Notes under the pieces: generated by a model
The model's database searches: none
Told to the model about the DNA's origin: nothing
Seen by the model: only the letters and a program-made list of their open reading frames with translations
Shown: positions 1-11,760 of the stretch, piece by piece
Layout: every line of letters starts with the position of its first letter
Position numbering within the stretch: the first letter of the stretch is position 1
Source: Branchiostoma floridae
Taxonomy: Eukaryota > Chordata > Leptocardii > Amphioxiformes > Branchiostomatidae
Direction of reading: 5' to 3'
Assembly: GCF_000003815.2 (NCBI RefSeq)
Contig: NC_049991.1
Span: 13,683,685 to 13,747,684 of the forward strand
DNA length: 64,000 nucleotides
Translations under genes and position numbers: made by a program

Positions 1-22
1 GACATTCATGAGTGATTCTAAC

Positions 23-638
23 CTCGATATTCGATCTTGAATCCATTGAACGCAGATGTGCTGTCTGACTTGAACCACATGTACAGCTCGTAAGAGGTGG
101 TCTTGATGACGTCATTGCCCGAAAGGCTGGTGCCGCTGTACGAACCAATCACAGTTGCACTGCTATCCCCTCCGTCTCGTATCTGTTCAGAAATTATATA
201 GTCTTTATAGTCTTTATCATATCGTCTTTATAATGTCTGGCAACACGACATACCATACGCTACACGCTGCTAGGAGCTGATTGAGCCTCTTCCCCTAGAG
301 CATGTAGTCAATAGTCTCTAAATGGAGAAAACCATTCCTTTCAAAGAACTAGGATTAAGATGTTCTCTATTCTCATGATGTAGGGTGTTGGCCATCGAGC
401 ATTTGGGCTCACGACTAGCGGAAGAGCTGCTAGAGCGTGCTTTAATCACGTTATACGTCACCCACCTGTAGCACGTCATGTGTACTCTCGGTCTGGAAGG
501 CCTTGACCGTCAGTTCTAGGTAGTTGCCAGGAGACACCGTCACGGTGTAGTAACAGTCCTGGTTATGGGGGTAGTGGTTGGGGTAGTTTGGAGACAGCAT
601 CGTACCTGACGGATCCTGCCAGTTGCCGCCGCACTCCG
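23..638 (-). CDS. CUB module 3 (two exons) of the CSMD-like protein
   Basis: Exons 638-466 and 182-23. They encode ECGGNWQDPSGTMLSPNYP, NHYPHNQDCYYTVTV and FQTESTHDVLQ, then IRDGGDSSATVIGSYSGTS and YMWFKSDSTSAFNGFKIEY. The module is complete and the final exon ends with a GT donor at 22-21 in phase 1, so the gene continues to the left of the window. Confidence 0.87.
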
Positions 639-3600
639 CTGAGTTTTAAAACATGACAAACATTAGTTTCCTGTTTCGTTAAGTGTAAGAAATAAGCTAT
701 TCCTATCACTATTGTACTACAATGGACGCTGACCACCCCCCTTTCTCTTAGCCTGCGCTGCTCAAAGTCGAAAAGATAACTGTGTAGAATGTAACAACAA
801 ACAAGTTGTGTCACGAAATTCAGAGAATGCAGAGTCCAGTACACACCCTGGGACACCCTTCTGCCGAGTGGCGTTTTACAAATCCTTCCCAGTCTGGAGA
901 TTGATAGTACCTATGATGGGGGTGCTGGGAGTGAGGATATTCACAAGTGACCGAGGTCGAAAATCTGCTCACCGTGGCAGCTAGGTGGCGCTGCGTCCCA
1001 CACCCTTCTGTTGCCGGTGAGACAGGTGATAGTGGCGCTGCCGTGCATGGTGTAACCAGGGTTACACGTGTAGGTGATGGTGTCGCCTGCAGACAAGCCT
1101 GTCACAACTCTGCTGGAGTAGCTGGGAGTGCCAGGGTCGTCACACTGAAGCGTCGCAATGTCTCGTGCTGGGGCAATATACAAAGTTAATGTATAGACTA
1201 ATGGTTTCCTACAAACTATAGTATCTACAGGAAGCATTCACTATAGGGAATATCCGTTTTTGACCTGTTTGTTTCTAGGAGATTTCAAAACTTGCCGATG
1301 AGCTACACCAAGCATTGCGTATTAAGCTAGACTGGATCATGTGATCACTTCTATTCTGCCCGTGCGGCACATTCATTGTTTTTAAAAAAAGATTCCCACT
1401 AATAAACATCAAAATTTATTGAACTATAGGCTTTTTTGTGAGGAACTTTGTGGCTTACCTCGTCCACGTGCAAGAGGTGGCGCCATGTCATGGAAAGCTC
1501 ATTATCATAAATGTATTCTTTGGCGATCCCCGAGCCTCGCTCAATGTGACAGGGACGGTTTTCATGTGAATATCACGCGCGACCGTCTGTCGATCTTAAA
1601 ATTGGTCAAACTTCCAGCGATCGCGCAGTACGCCTTAAGATCACCGACAATGTGACAGGGACCTTACAGAGAGCTATCTCTACCTTGATAGTCTATCTGG
1701 AACCCGCTGTAGTGAGTGGTGGAGTCTGTCTTGAACCACAGCCACATCTCGTAAGACGTGGTTTTGAGGATGTCGCCAACTGAAAGGCTGGTGCCACTGT
1801 ACGAGCCAATCAGCGTCGCACTACTGTCTCCTCCGTCCCGAATCTTTGAGGGACGAAACAAAAAATCGTTAACTACTACATGCACAAACAATAAAGCAAG
1901 GATCTCAAACGACAAACATTCGTGAAAAACTTGTGTAGAATTTTTGCGAATTTTCTTCATGATTGTGAATTTTGGCCAATTATGTGTATACAGTTTCCTC
2001 CATAACAGGCTCTCTGGACGGGCAAAAGCACCCAATGCAAAAAGAAATTGTCAGTTTAAGTATGAACCAACAAGACAAAAAAAAAGAGAGCCTGCTATGG
2101 TTAGCGGTTTCCTGTCTATACACCTTTGGATCCGAGCCAATTCCAATTTTGCAAACTTTTGCATTCTGATAGGCTCTGGTTACAGCATCTTCCGTCTCAC
2201 CGTATGGCATACTACAAATACAATAGCTGCGGGACACACACCAAGACACACGGACTGAAAATAGCCAGACAATGTATTCGTCACCCACCTGTAGAACGTC
2301 ATGTGTACTCTCAGTTCGGAAGGCCCTGACAGTCAGTTCCAGATAGTTACCTGGATCTGCTGCGATGGTGTAGTAACAGTTCTGGTTATGGGGGTAGTCA
2401 TTGGGGTAGTTTGGAGACAGGAGAGTACCGGATGGGTCGGAAAAGTGACCACCACATTCCGCTGCAAAAAACAAAAAAAATAGGACAACCATTCAATCTC
2501 ATGAGAGTAACAGAAAGATACCATGTTGTTAAATATGATAAGGTGTGCCGGGCGTCCCATCTTGGCTTTACTTGCAGATATCTAAAACAGATACTAATAT
2601 TGTCTACTCTAATTTACTACTAAACATTTTTAGAAAGGTGTCTCACCGGCACAGGTTGGCGGAGAGTCGCTCCACACCCTGTTATCCCCGGGTAGACACA
2701 TGATGGCCTGCGGTCCCTGCAGCACGTAGCCCGGGTCGCAGGTGTAGAAGATGAAGTCACCCTCGAGCATGCCCGTCACAACCTGTGTCCCGTGCGCCAG
2801 CGTCCCGGGGTCATCACACTCACGCGTACTCAGGTCATAGTCTACACGTGGTCACAGATTAGAAATCATCATCATATTTTGATGTAATTTAGAAATAAAC
2901 AGTTTCAAAATGTTCCACCTCTGATCTTGAGGTGAGGTCAATTAAAAAGTAGGCTGAGAATTACGTTTGACCATTATACAGCATGAAAACAACGCTATTG
3001 TGTGCATCACTATCTGGCTACGAAGGACCACAACTACAACTCCTCTCGCCTGCTGAAATCGTTCCCTCGTCTACGGATGCAATTCAAAAATTTATATTGT
3101 AGCTATGGTCCTCCGTAGCAAGCCAATCAGACGAGTGTGAATGCTGCTTTGTTGACTTACGTTCGTAGTCTACGATGAAACCTGCGTCGTTTCTAGACGA
3201 ATCTGAAGTGAACCTTAGGAAGAGTTGTGTGGAGATGCTGTAGTACTGCCGGGCATTGTCATCACCTGCGCCGCCCGAGTAGGAGCGCACCGCGCCAGAA
3301 GACGTGTCGGCCCCATTATACACCTGTGTATTTAATTGTACTTTCTACAGATTAATCAGCTAACTTGTTCTCGACTTTGACTACAGCAAATCTCTAGAAG
3401 CTGTGGATTGATGTAATAATAATCTTTATTGACACGACAAAAGTACAGCGACATTCGTAAGGTCTACATGTATGTGTGTGCCATTTGGCATTCTAGTTGA
3501 GCTTTTATCATCAAGTCATGTTATGTCGGGATCCCTCCCCCCCCCCCGAATGTTTGAAACACGCTAGCAGATGAAATGTATATTTTCTGTTACAATAGAT

Positions 3601-6600
3601 AAATGATAAAATGGTATGTGGATAGATGTCAGCAAGATTATCAAAAGATCGATTGTGGGTCGCCTAGTGGCGTTTTATGGTACTACAGTAGAACCTTTGG
3701 TTTCTATCGGCTTACCCTGAGGACGTCATAGCTGTCCTCCGTGCTGAAACTGACCACTCGGATGAGGATCCCCGTTCCCTGCGGCGCGGACAGCGTGTAC
3801 GTACACGTGACGTCATTGGGATAGTTCCCCGGATGTCCCGGGGAGTACAGCTTACCACGTGGGGCGGTGTAGAGGCCGCTGCACTCCTCTGGAAAATCAG
3901 AGTATAGGTAAGAAAACGCATTTTCAATGATGGCAATATGGACAAATACAAATTCAACACACCAATATCAATCATGACTGATGACCGATAATCGTTTCTA
4001 CGTGACTTCAGAGCTTGTAAACACAGATAGATACCGCCATGTTGGTGGGTCGGATGGATCCAAGATGGCGACGAACGTACAGTCGGAATCATTACTTCAT
4101 CCACAAGGGAGCATGTGCGTGTGTGTGTGCGCGCGCGTACGTCTGTATGTATGTGTCAATGCGTGTGTGTGTGACAGTCGGTGTGTGCATGCGTGTGCGT
4201 TTGTGTGTGTGCGTGTATCTGTCTGCCTGAGTTTGCGCACTCATATTTTAGACATTCCTAACTCAATAAGCTACAGATATTATCATATTTGGTGTGTAGG
4301 TAGGTGTCGGCAAAAGAAAAGAGACGTTAAATTCTATTCTAGTGCTCTAGTGTTTTTCCTAAACTCACGGACGCATGTCGGCATGGGATCGCTCCATCCG
4401 CCGTTGTCCGTCCCGCCCAGACACGTGATCTGGTCCACTCCGTCCAGCCGGTAGCCGGAGAGACAGGCTATGCTGACCGTGTCGCTCACCGCCAGGCCAC
4501 CGTTCAGGGTTACCGTGCCATGCACCAGCACGGTAGGCGGGGTACAAAGGCCTGGCAGGAGAGAACACAAGCTCTTAAGCAGGCTCTACATACGAGTCGG
4601 GCTTTTTTTCTGATGGCATAGAGTTTTATTGCATGCACTCGAGCCAGCTCAGATGCTGAGGGCAATACGGAATTATTTTGCCATAAAAAGTTTTAAAAAA
4701 CCCAAACTGCCAGATTTGTAGATACTGCTAAGGCGGCTTATAGAACACAACAAAAGACGACACCGTAGGGTATTACAGTAGAGAAGGAAGCTATGAGAGG
4801 AAAGTAATTGTAACCTTTCATTAAAGATGCTAGCAACTTGGTAATTAAATATTTTTCATACATGACGGTAACGTAACTTATATACTGTAACTGATAATGT
4901 TTGTATCTCTTTATGTAGGATACAGTAGCCTTGTAGCATTGTTGACTAGTTAATGTTGTCGTCATATATTTTACAATGTACCATTGTCGATTAATAAAGT
5001 GTCAGTCATTGATTCTTTCATACATACAATTAGCGCCGCCAGGCGGCAAGGAAACGTAACACAGAACACCTACCTTGTTGCCCTAAAATATTGTCCAAAT
5101 CTCCCACTTGAAATTGGCGTTTGGCAACTGACCCAGGCTCCTGAGGATGTGAAGACAAAGTTTTGAATGTTCTTATGCAATCTGGATTTCTACGCATGTA
5201 GAAAGCGAACTAGGGACATGTATATGAAATGCGCTACAGATTGCTCAACGAATTCCACAAAATTAAATGAAGAACGCACCATTTTACTTTGTGTGTTTTG
5301 ACGTCATTAGAACCATACATCTTACATCATATCAAACTTATGGAATCAAGGGTCACAGATTCAAGTTTGGTCGCTGTATGATAGCTGATCGATTGCTGTC
5401 AAGTGGAAAGGGATACTCACCAAGCAGAGGTTAGACTCCGGCTGTTTTTAAACCTTTTTTTAGTCGTTTTATCGGGCTTTCTATTTTGTAAAGTATTGTA
5501 ATATTGCATTGTGATATTGTTTAGACCATACAAGATACAATACAAAATAGAAAAACCGATAAAAACGACTAAAACGGTTTTAAAAAACAGTCGGAGCCTA
5601 ACATCTGCTTGGAGAGTAGAAATGGAGCCTTAGCTACTAACATAACAAGTTGACGGCCGCAAGTTGCAGCTCGTTATCTTTACATGATTGACCTGTTGGC
5701 AAACCAAGACGGATATGTCTTTCCGCTATCCCACGTACTGAGTAATGTCACAGGGGCAACGCGGTACTGACTACTACTGTACGGGCCCCGCCCACGTGTA
5801 CACCGTGAGAACATAAACACATGCACCGGTAACATCACAGTTAGAATGGCGATAGACACACCAATAGGTAAATATAGACAGGATATGGGGATAGTTTGAC
5901 CGATAATGACTGGAGAAAACAAGTCACAAGCCCCCGGGCTTTCAAGCACGTAGAAAATTGTAAAAATTCCGCTACCCAAAATCATATTTCACTAAAACAA
6001 ACGTGTAGGCTTAGAAAAGCTCAAACGCTCGTATCATTGTGCCAATATATACTCTTAAGATATCCTCATTGTATTTCACACTGAACCGAAGTGAAGCATA
6101 TCAATACAGACTGTCTAGCAATATGGTACATCACGGGCATACTTTTTATTCTAAATTAACTCGGTTATTTATATGTGTCATGAAGTAATAAAAAGCCCAA
6201 GTAGAACAAGAATAGCACACCCACACGGGAACACAAAACAGAGCGTTTTCAGCAAATAAGTTGTAGCTTTTATGCTCCTATTTACAATATAGCGCTGAAA
6301 TTGTTCGAGTTCAAAAAGAATACCGTGGGTGATAAGGCAAGTTCTAGACACGGTGCACGGTTTGCCTGACCTCGATGGACAACTGTATACTTAATATACT
6401 TAAAAGTAGCTCATATCCCTACACGGGCGGATTTCAATCGAGACTTACCCTTTTAGAACTTTGTAACTGGCCTGTTTGCTTTACGGCCCTTTCGCCAATT
6501 CACCCCTTGCCTGTTTTTTTCTAGCACTGTTTAAGAATAATCGAACAGACGAAAGAATGGCGTAATGGCACACGTTACCTTTCTTTGCAGTTTCGCCTCG

Positions 6601-6650
6601 GTGGAGCACAGTATGGAGAGTATGAATAAGACGAACCCGTGCGTCTCCAT
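23..6650 (-). CDS. CSMD-like CUB/sushi multidomain protein, 5' part (partial gene)
   Basis: Eleven minus-strand exons join in phase to 571 codons plus one base: 6650-6579, 5140-5074, 4551-4369, 3888-3716, 3323-3161, 2841-2647, 2461-2289, 1843-1684, 1167-973, 638-466 and 182-23. They encode a signal peptide, a short linker, then sushi-CUB-sushi-CUB-sushi-CUB. Each CUB is split over two exons (phase 0 inside, phase 1 outside) and each sushi is one phase 1-1 exon, which allows whole-module duplication. Alternating CUB and sushi modules are the hallmark of the CSMD family, whose members are large type I membrane proteins linked in vertebrates to complement control and synapse biology. SEZ6-like proteins are an alternative. 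The gene continues beyond the left edge, so its length, membrane segment and tail are unknown. Starting with sushi rather than CUB differs from vertebrate CSMD, where CUB comes first. Confidence 0.8.
973..1167 (-). CDS. Sushi module 3 of the CSMD-like protein
   Basis: A 195-bp phase 1-1 exon encoding LQCDDPGTPSYSSRVVTG, then ITYTCNPGYTMHG, TITCLTGNRRVW and PPSC. All four Cys and the Trp are present. The acceptor (CCCCAG) and GTGAGC donor are clear. Confidence 0.86.
1684..2461 (-). CDS. CUB module 2 (two exons) of the CSMD-like protein
   Basis: Exons 2461-2289 and 1843-1684. The first encodes ECGGHFSDPSGTLLSPNYP then NDYPHNQNCYYTI. The second encodes IRDGGDSSATLIGSYSGTS, then MWLWFKTDSTTHYSGFQIDY. 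Exon lengths (173 and 160 bp) equal those of the next CUB (638-466 and 182-23) and the residues are very similar, so this unit was duplicated recently relative to CUB 1. Confidence 0.87.
2647..2841 (-). CDS. Sushi module 2 of the CSMD-like protein
   Basis: A 195-bp phase 1-1 exon. It contains ECDDPGTLAHGTQVVTGM, YTCDPGYVLQG, IMCLPGDNRVW and PPTC, giving four Cys and the Trp of a complete sushi fold. CDDPGT...G.QV is close to the sushi exon at 973-1167, so the two probably arose by duplication of a CUB-plus-sushi unit. Confidence 0.85.
3161..3888 (-). CDS. CUB module 1 (two exons) of the CSMD-like protein
   Basis: Exons 3888-3716 and 3323-3161. The first encodes EECSGLYTAPRGKLYSPGHP, then NYPNDVTCTYTL, with the typical Cys spacing and the SPGHPGNYP turn. 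The second carries VYNGADTSSG and ends in FLRFTSDSSRNDAGF plus IVDY, the classic C-terminal beta strand (LRFTSD..GF). CUB folds are about 110-residue extracellular jellyrolls that often bind ligands through calcium. The conserved acidic residues of cbCUB domains look present in part (SYDV, the D of TSDSS). Confidence 0.85.
4369..4551 (-). CDS. Sushi (CCP) module 1 of the CSMD-like protein
   Basis: One phase 1-1 exon of 183 bp. The residues show the sushi pattern: Cys in LCTPPTV, HGTVTLNGG, Cys in VSIACLSGYRL, Cys in QITCLGG, the near-invariant Trp in GGWSDPMP and the last Cys in TCV. Sushi modules are about 60-residue beta folds with two disulphides that mediate protein-protein contacts, classically in complement regulators. 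It directly precedes the first CUB module. Confidence 0.85.
5074..5140 (-). CDS. Short linker exon of the CSMD-like gene
   Basis: A 67-bp exon with a good acceptor (pyrimidine tract then CAG) and a GTAGGT donor. It enters at phase 0 and leaves at phase 1, exactly what is needed to join the signal exon to the first sushi exon. It encodes about 22 residues (EPGSVAKRQFQVGDLDNILG and two Gln) with no recognised domain. KRQ could be a basic processing site, but this is a guess. Confidence 0.5.
6579..6650 (-). CDS. Signal-peptide exon of the CSMD-like gene
   Basis: Too short for simple ORF calling. On the minus strand an ATG at 6650 opens 24 codons, METHGFVLFILSILCSTEAK and four more residues. A hydrophobic core (FVLFILSIL) ends in Cys-Ser, typical of a secretory signal. 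A GTAACG donor follows at phase 0, matching the phase-0 acceptor of the next exon at 5140. Upstream of 6650 no clear TATA box was seen. Function is inferred from composition and from the phase fit to the following exons. Confidence 0.6.
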
Positions 6651-7819
6651 GCTTGCAGTAAAATAAAGTACACGTCAACACGAGAACGAAGACCTCGTAT
6701 TCGGAGCCTAAGTCACGTGGGTCTGGGCACTGCCCACGCCTCGTGTCTTGTCTTCGTGCGATGCAACTGTGATGCCTGATGACCCAAATGGCAGCGTTTT
6801 TCATGCGCTTTTGATGAATTTGCGTCATCGGAGATTGCGAAAATGTTATCACATGGAATTTTCTATTTCCATTTTTCACAAACATGAAGAGTTTATCTTC
6901 CCTGCCAAATATGCCGTTATCCTGGGAAAGTTCGTTTTTTCTAAGCAGCTTCGATGAAAGAATGTTAAAAATGATTCGGGTCCAAAATTAAAATTTCACT
7001 ACATATTCTACCCAAAATGAAGAGGCAGCAGACGATACCAATAAGTTTATCAGAAAGAAGCAGGAAACGGCTTTCCACCGCATTAAGTTTCGGGTCCTAC
7101 GTTTCTTAGCGGAACTTTAGTCCTTCGGCCTGAGGGTGTCCGTCAAACTCCGAGATCGTAAAAAAACTCCGGTCCGATACCTTATGCTCCTTGGAAGATT
7201 CTGACAAAAGACGCCCTTGCAGTTCCAGAGAAAACTGCTGAGGGGCCCATACATACGTCGTCTCTTTTTTTACATCACAAGCTGTCACCAAAACATCAAG
7301 ACCATAGCATGTCCAAGTCAAAAGATTTTTAAAAAATGGAAGTTCTGATGCAGTACGAAGATCACATACTAGGAGGCCCAAATTGAGCCAGACCTTCGTT
7401 TTCCAACATATATATCTACATACCAAATATCATCATAATCCATCAACAGGTTATTGAGCCATGCTGACTACAGAAATCCGGAAACACAAACGGAGACACA
7501 GACACACACACGGACAAACCCAAAACGATATCTCCATTTTCATTGAGATAATTAGGTTAGTGAAAGCAAAGCGCCAGTTCTGAACGCGGTTTTCAGCAAA
7601 CAACTTCCTACTAAGAGACCTTTCAAATGGTACCAGGGTTGGCCTTTTTCAAGAAACTTTTCACTAACCCTAAGAGGGGCTTAAACTTCAAAAACTCATG
7701 TCTCGCCAACAAAGCACCAGATCCGTTACATGGGCAGCATGTACCCGTGTAACTTTGCTTGATCAATGCATGAATTGACAGATAATCCTCACGGTTTTAG
7801 TATTCCTGACGTGACGGGC
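6651..7819. other. Intergenic, upstream of the CSMD-like gene
   Basis: No coding exon was recognised. The start of this stretch must hold the 5' UTR and promoter of the CSMD-like gene, but no TATA or initiator stands out. At 7470-7560 lies a (CA)-rich segment ending in GATATCTCCATTTTCATTGA, a motif that recurs beside the (AC)n tract near 48380 (AATATCTCCATTTTCCATGG), so it belongs to a dispersed repeat. Confidence 0.5.
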
Positions 7820-8210
7820 TCAACTTTTCCCCGACGTCTTCTTGGGCAGCAGCTGAGGCTCGATGCTGGGCACCACTCCGCCCAGGGCGATGGTCACTCC
7901 AGACAGCAGCTTGTTCAGTTCCTCGTCGTTTTGCGTTGCAGATGGCCAGTTAACTGGCCATCTAGTTGTAGGTGACGGGATGATTCTTTTTGTTGTCGCG
8001 GGCAGCGTTACCGGCCATCTCTAGCACATCGGCGGCGAGGTACTCCAGCACGGCCGCCAGGTACACTGGGGCGCCCGCTCCAATCCGCTCGGCGTAGTTG
8101 CCATTCCGCAGGAAGCGGTGGACACACCCCACCGGAAGCTGTGGACCGGCTCTCGCAGACCTAGTCCTGGCTTTCGATCGGATTTTGCCACCTTTTCCCC
8201 GTCCGGACAT
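7820..8210 (-). pseudogene. H2A: Broken histone H2A copy
   Basis: The minus-strand reading starts at 8210 with MSGRGKGGK and follows canonical H2A through the histone fold: [51 protein letters not shown]. Near 7964-7985 the frame is lost and a stop (TAG, 7962-7964) cuts the protein at 82 residues; normal H2A has about 125-130. The rest of the gene follows in another frame: [20 protein letters not shown], then [16 protein letters not shown] and a stop at 7820-7822. The lesion removes the RHLQLAI helix region. Substitutions in normally fixed residues (GRVHRFLRKGNY reads [12 protein letters not shown]) also argue for decay. No histone 3' stem-loop was seen after the stop and no other histone gene lies nearby, so this is probably a stray copy. 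Confidence 0.85.
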
Positions 8211-9508
8211 GTTGCAATGTTATCCTATTACAACGTTATAACTTGCAACAAAGACAAAAGAGCTGAAGCTTTGACGATGGATCTTTGGGAGCATTTCCAC
8301 ATGTAGACGTGTTGTGAGGAGTACCAGGTCCACAACTGATGGCTAATCAGTGGTTGTTACACCTGTCGGGACCGAACCAAGTAACATTATAGGCAGATAT
8401 GTCGAAATATTCGAATACCAACAAAGGGGTGACAAAATTTGAGGCCAGTTTGTTTCAATCTTATTTTGTTGCCATTTTGTTGTTGCACTTTACAAGGTGA
8501 AATTTTGGCATAAAGGTCTTTGGATGAAATTGAAAACTGAAAGTGACTGGAGCCAAATGTAATAGATTGTTTTCGCCCATTTATTACCTTCGCCAAGAAG
8601 GTCATGTTGTGGTTAGAAAATTTTTTTGTGTCCCAGTATATAGGTCAATCTCAAATAACTTTGGTAGCTGAGGATGGAATGACGCGATATTTGGTATTTG
8701 AGTTGCGGTTGCGTATAGCAAGGTTTTGTACGAAAATGGTACTGTTGGCGCTTTCTGTCGTGAGTGCAGCGGGGTGAGTGTGTGTGTGTGTGTATTTGCG
8801 TACAAGATAACTTTTGACGCTGTGGATCGTTTTGCATTATATTTGGTAATTATTTAGGGGTTTGGAAAACGACGGTCAAGTTCGATAATGGGCATCCTGG
8901 CGACAAGTTGCGGTACTGCAGCGGAGCGTCGAAGTTGGCGTTAAAGTTATCCTGAAGTGGCAGGTTGAGGATTTTTGGCTAGTGGATACGTCTTTGGGTA
9001 GGGAGTAAATCGTGTAAGTTTGGGCCCCCTGGCGGCTTGTTTTGAACTGCAGTGGGCGATTTTGTTGTTATCTTTGAAAGAGAGTAAATCAAGCAGTGGT
9101 TGGTGGATTTGCATTATTTTTGGTAAGTACATACCTTAGGTAATGATTAAAATCCTGAAATGTATTGTATGCAAATCAGGGCTTAATTTACATGATAATT
9201 AGAAGAATGTGTAAATCCTTCAATTGACCTCTTTTCTGGACAGTCAGTGCTCAGTGTTTAGATACATCTGTGGTGCAGATTTGTGTTGTTCATGACATAT
9301 TTGTGTCATCAAAACATAGATGTTATTGTTGCTAACACATTGTTTATTAGTTCTCACTTTGCAAGTTCCATGTTGTTTGTTTGTGCACTATGGGAAAGGG
9401 GTTTCTCCATTTTGATGTCAAGGGGTGTTTTTCCGGGCCTTATATTGGTGATGCTTACATGTATGTGGCAGGGAAAAGTGGAAGCTTGGTGGTTTGTGGC
9501 CTTTTCAT
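8211..9508. other. Gene-free stretch with repeat fragments
   Basis: No gene seen. A repeat begins near 8583 (TTACCTTCGCCAAGAAGGTC), carries a short (GT)n run at 8776-8794 and gives open frames only because of low complexity. It is related to the inverted-repeat element at 9509-9818. Confidence 0.5.
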
Positions 9509-9818
9509 TACCTTCGCCAAGAAGATTAAACTTTTGGTTAAGGCTTAAGCCATAGTGTTAGGTGAGTCTTTATGTAGGTCAACAGTATAACTGGAGAACT
9601 GATTGATGGATCTTCATGATACTTGGTATTGAGTAGCGGTCACAGAAACAAAGGTTGAGTTTGAAAATGGTTAGCCCGGTATCTTTCGTCGGTACTGCAG
9701 CGGGCTCAGTGTGTGAGTGTGTGTGTGTGCGGATAACATAACTTGAGAAGCTATAAAACCTTTAAGTCATTGATAAAGTCATTCTCCATAAACGAACATT
9801 GAATGTTTGGCGAAGGTA
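9509..9818. mobile_element. Short inverted-repeat element (MITE-like), TACCTTCGCCAA ends
   Basis: The left end TACCTTCGCCAAGAAG at 9509 and the right end TTGGCGAAGGTA at 9807-9818 are inverted copies. The 310-bp interior has no ORF. It contains a GTGTGAGTGTGTGTGTG run and a GGTACTGCAGCGGG motif. Related left ends occur at 8583 and 54468, and the interior motif (TTGG.ACTGCAGC) recurs near 62465, so the family is dispersed in this genome. Non-autonomous DNA transposon is an inference. Confidence 0.6.
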
Positions 9819-11760
9819 TGTTTTCTATTGTTTTGTCTGTGTATTTATCTGCAAAGAACACCTGTTGAACTTGTTCAGCTGTATTTGCAAAACTTACTTG
9901 ATTAAATTGAAGGTGGTTACTGGAAATTCAGTTCCTCTGGCTTGAAATGAAGATATTTGGATACCTTACACAACAAATAAATTTCTATCCATTTCTGAAA
10001 AAAAAAGGTTTGACTATTCACCTGAAACAGTCAATTGGTGCATGGGGCCGGGGAGGTACAGGTAGTTGTACTTAAATATACTATATTGTATCGTCTATTA
10101 CATTCAAGAAAGACGCATGCTGTATCAGCAAATCAATCAACCTTTATTCACATCAACATGCCGTACAGATAGCTTACTTTTACAAGGCAAGAAAAAATCA
10201 AAGTCACTATAAAAGTCTTCAAATGTCCAAACTTTTTCGTTCTTTACCTAAAACATTTTACGCGTAATTACGCAAATTTATTTTGATATACATGTAAATA
10301 TAATGTCAAAACAACATATTTACTGTCATGGTACTTATAATGAAAAAAACTGCCTTTTTTCTAGAAAGTTATTTCGAAGTGTAGCATGAACTGATGAGAC
10401 TTTGAACGGAAACGTTTTTCTTTCAGACTTTCAAAAACGCTTGGTCTGTTATTCGATGTTGCTATACATTTGTTAATTTCTTGCTGATTTTTTAAAATAC
10501 TTCTACTCTTACTGTACAAGCTTTTATGCAATTTTAATTAAGCACAAGCAATATTTACAAGCAGTAATTGTGTAGTCTTCATCGGTACTGTTACATCACC
10601 GTGGTGGGCAGGCTTGGATGCCTCCTGTGCTCTATATGGACCGGGAAAAGGGTGTTCTTCTATTACCGAAGAAAGTTTTTTAGACGACCAAAATCCTTTC
10701 AAGTGACACAAGTGATATATATTAATTAATCTTAAGCTTTCTTTGTTAAGATCAAACCTAACAATCGACCTTTTAGGCAGTCAAAATATGACATGGTTAT
10801 GTAGTACATCTGCAGGTTGCTAGTTGGGCATGTTTCAAATACGTAACGCATATACATGGTAACATTATTCAACAGTATTCATTAAACATCATAAAATCTA
10901 CACATGGTAAATATACAAATATACTATGTACAAAGTATTATCAAAGTAGTACATTTACTGATGACGAAAGAGGAGACATCATGATATATATATATCCTGG
11001 ACTAAATCACTAATATCTCACATCAAATTAAAACATATCAAACAGTCATGGTGGAACGATCAGTTCAACATTTTGCCATGACTCCTGAGATGACCAGACC
11101 AATTTTTTCATCCTTGAGTGCTCATGGAAACCTCATTGATTTTTCCGTTCATCATAGGAACAAACGGCTGTTTTCATACTTGACTTCTAATTAAGCACAC
11201 GCAATATTTACAAGCAGTAGTTTGTGTCTGTCTGACTAAAATCTCATCAAGTGACAAAATGACATCATTGCGCAGCTATTTAGTTTCTTTGTTATGCATA
11301 ATTGTTACTTAACTTTCATCATCATCATCCGGTCACCATCATCTATTTTAGGCAGTGAAAAATCCAACTTGGTGATTTAACACACCAAGTCCTGAAAGAT
11401 GTTGCTATCTTAAAATATTTCAAGGACAACACACACAATAAAAATGTTGACATTTAGCATCTATAAGATAGGTAAATGTACTTTACAAAGACTTTTGAAA
11501 ACCAAAATATTTACCGATAAGAAAGACACATCTTAGATTTTTGACAAAATTGATAAGTTAGATTACACACATAAACACACGCAAAAATGAAATGATCAAT
11601 TCAACGTTATGCCATGACTCCAGAGATGACCACGCCACATTTGAGTGCTCCTTGAGAGCTCACTGAGCTTTCCTTCCCTCAGGAGAACAAATAGTTCTTT
11701 TAATCTTTGTCTTCAAATGTCAATCAGCACAGTAGTTTTACACAGCAGTACAATGTTTTC
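9819..11760 (-). other. Probable long 3' UTR of the Ulp1/PHD transcription unit, with internal direct repeats
   Basis: There is no coding exon between the stop of the Ulp1/PHD exon (11761) and about 10140, where an AATAAA lies on the minus strand (plus 10142-10147). A 3' UTR of about 1.6 kb is therefore possible. Inside are direct repeats: 11046-11160 matches 11586-11700 (TGCCATGACTCCnGAGATGA), and AAGCACAAGCAATATTTACA near 10540 matches a copy near 11195. The AATAAA region (TTTATTCACATCAACATGCC) could instead be the 3' end of a LINE or SINE. Confidence 0.35.

Noticed and set aside
4107-4230. Cys/Val-rich frames near the CSMD-like exons
   Set aside because: They are translations of a (GT)n-type stretch in an intron.
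5680-5985. Minus-strand frame of 101 codons with hydrophobic N-terminus between the signal exon and linker exon
   Set aside because: No good acceptor/donor pair fits the phases, and the signal and linker exons already join directly in phase.
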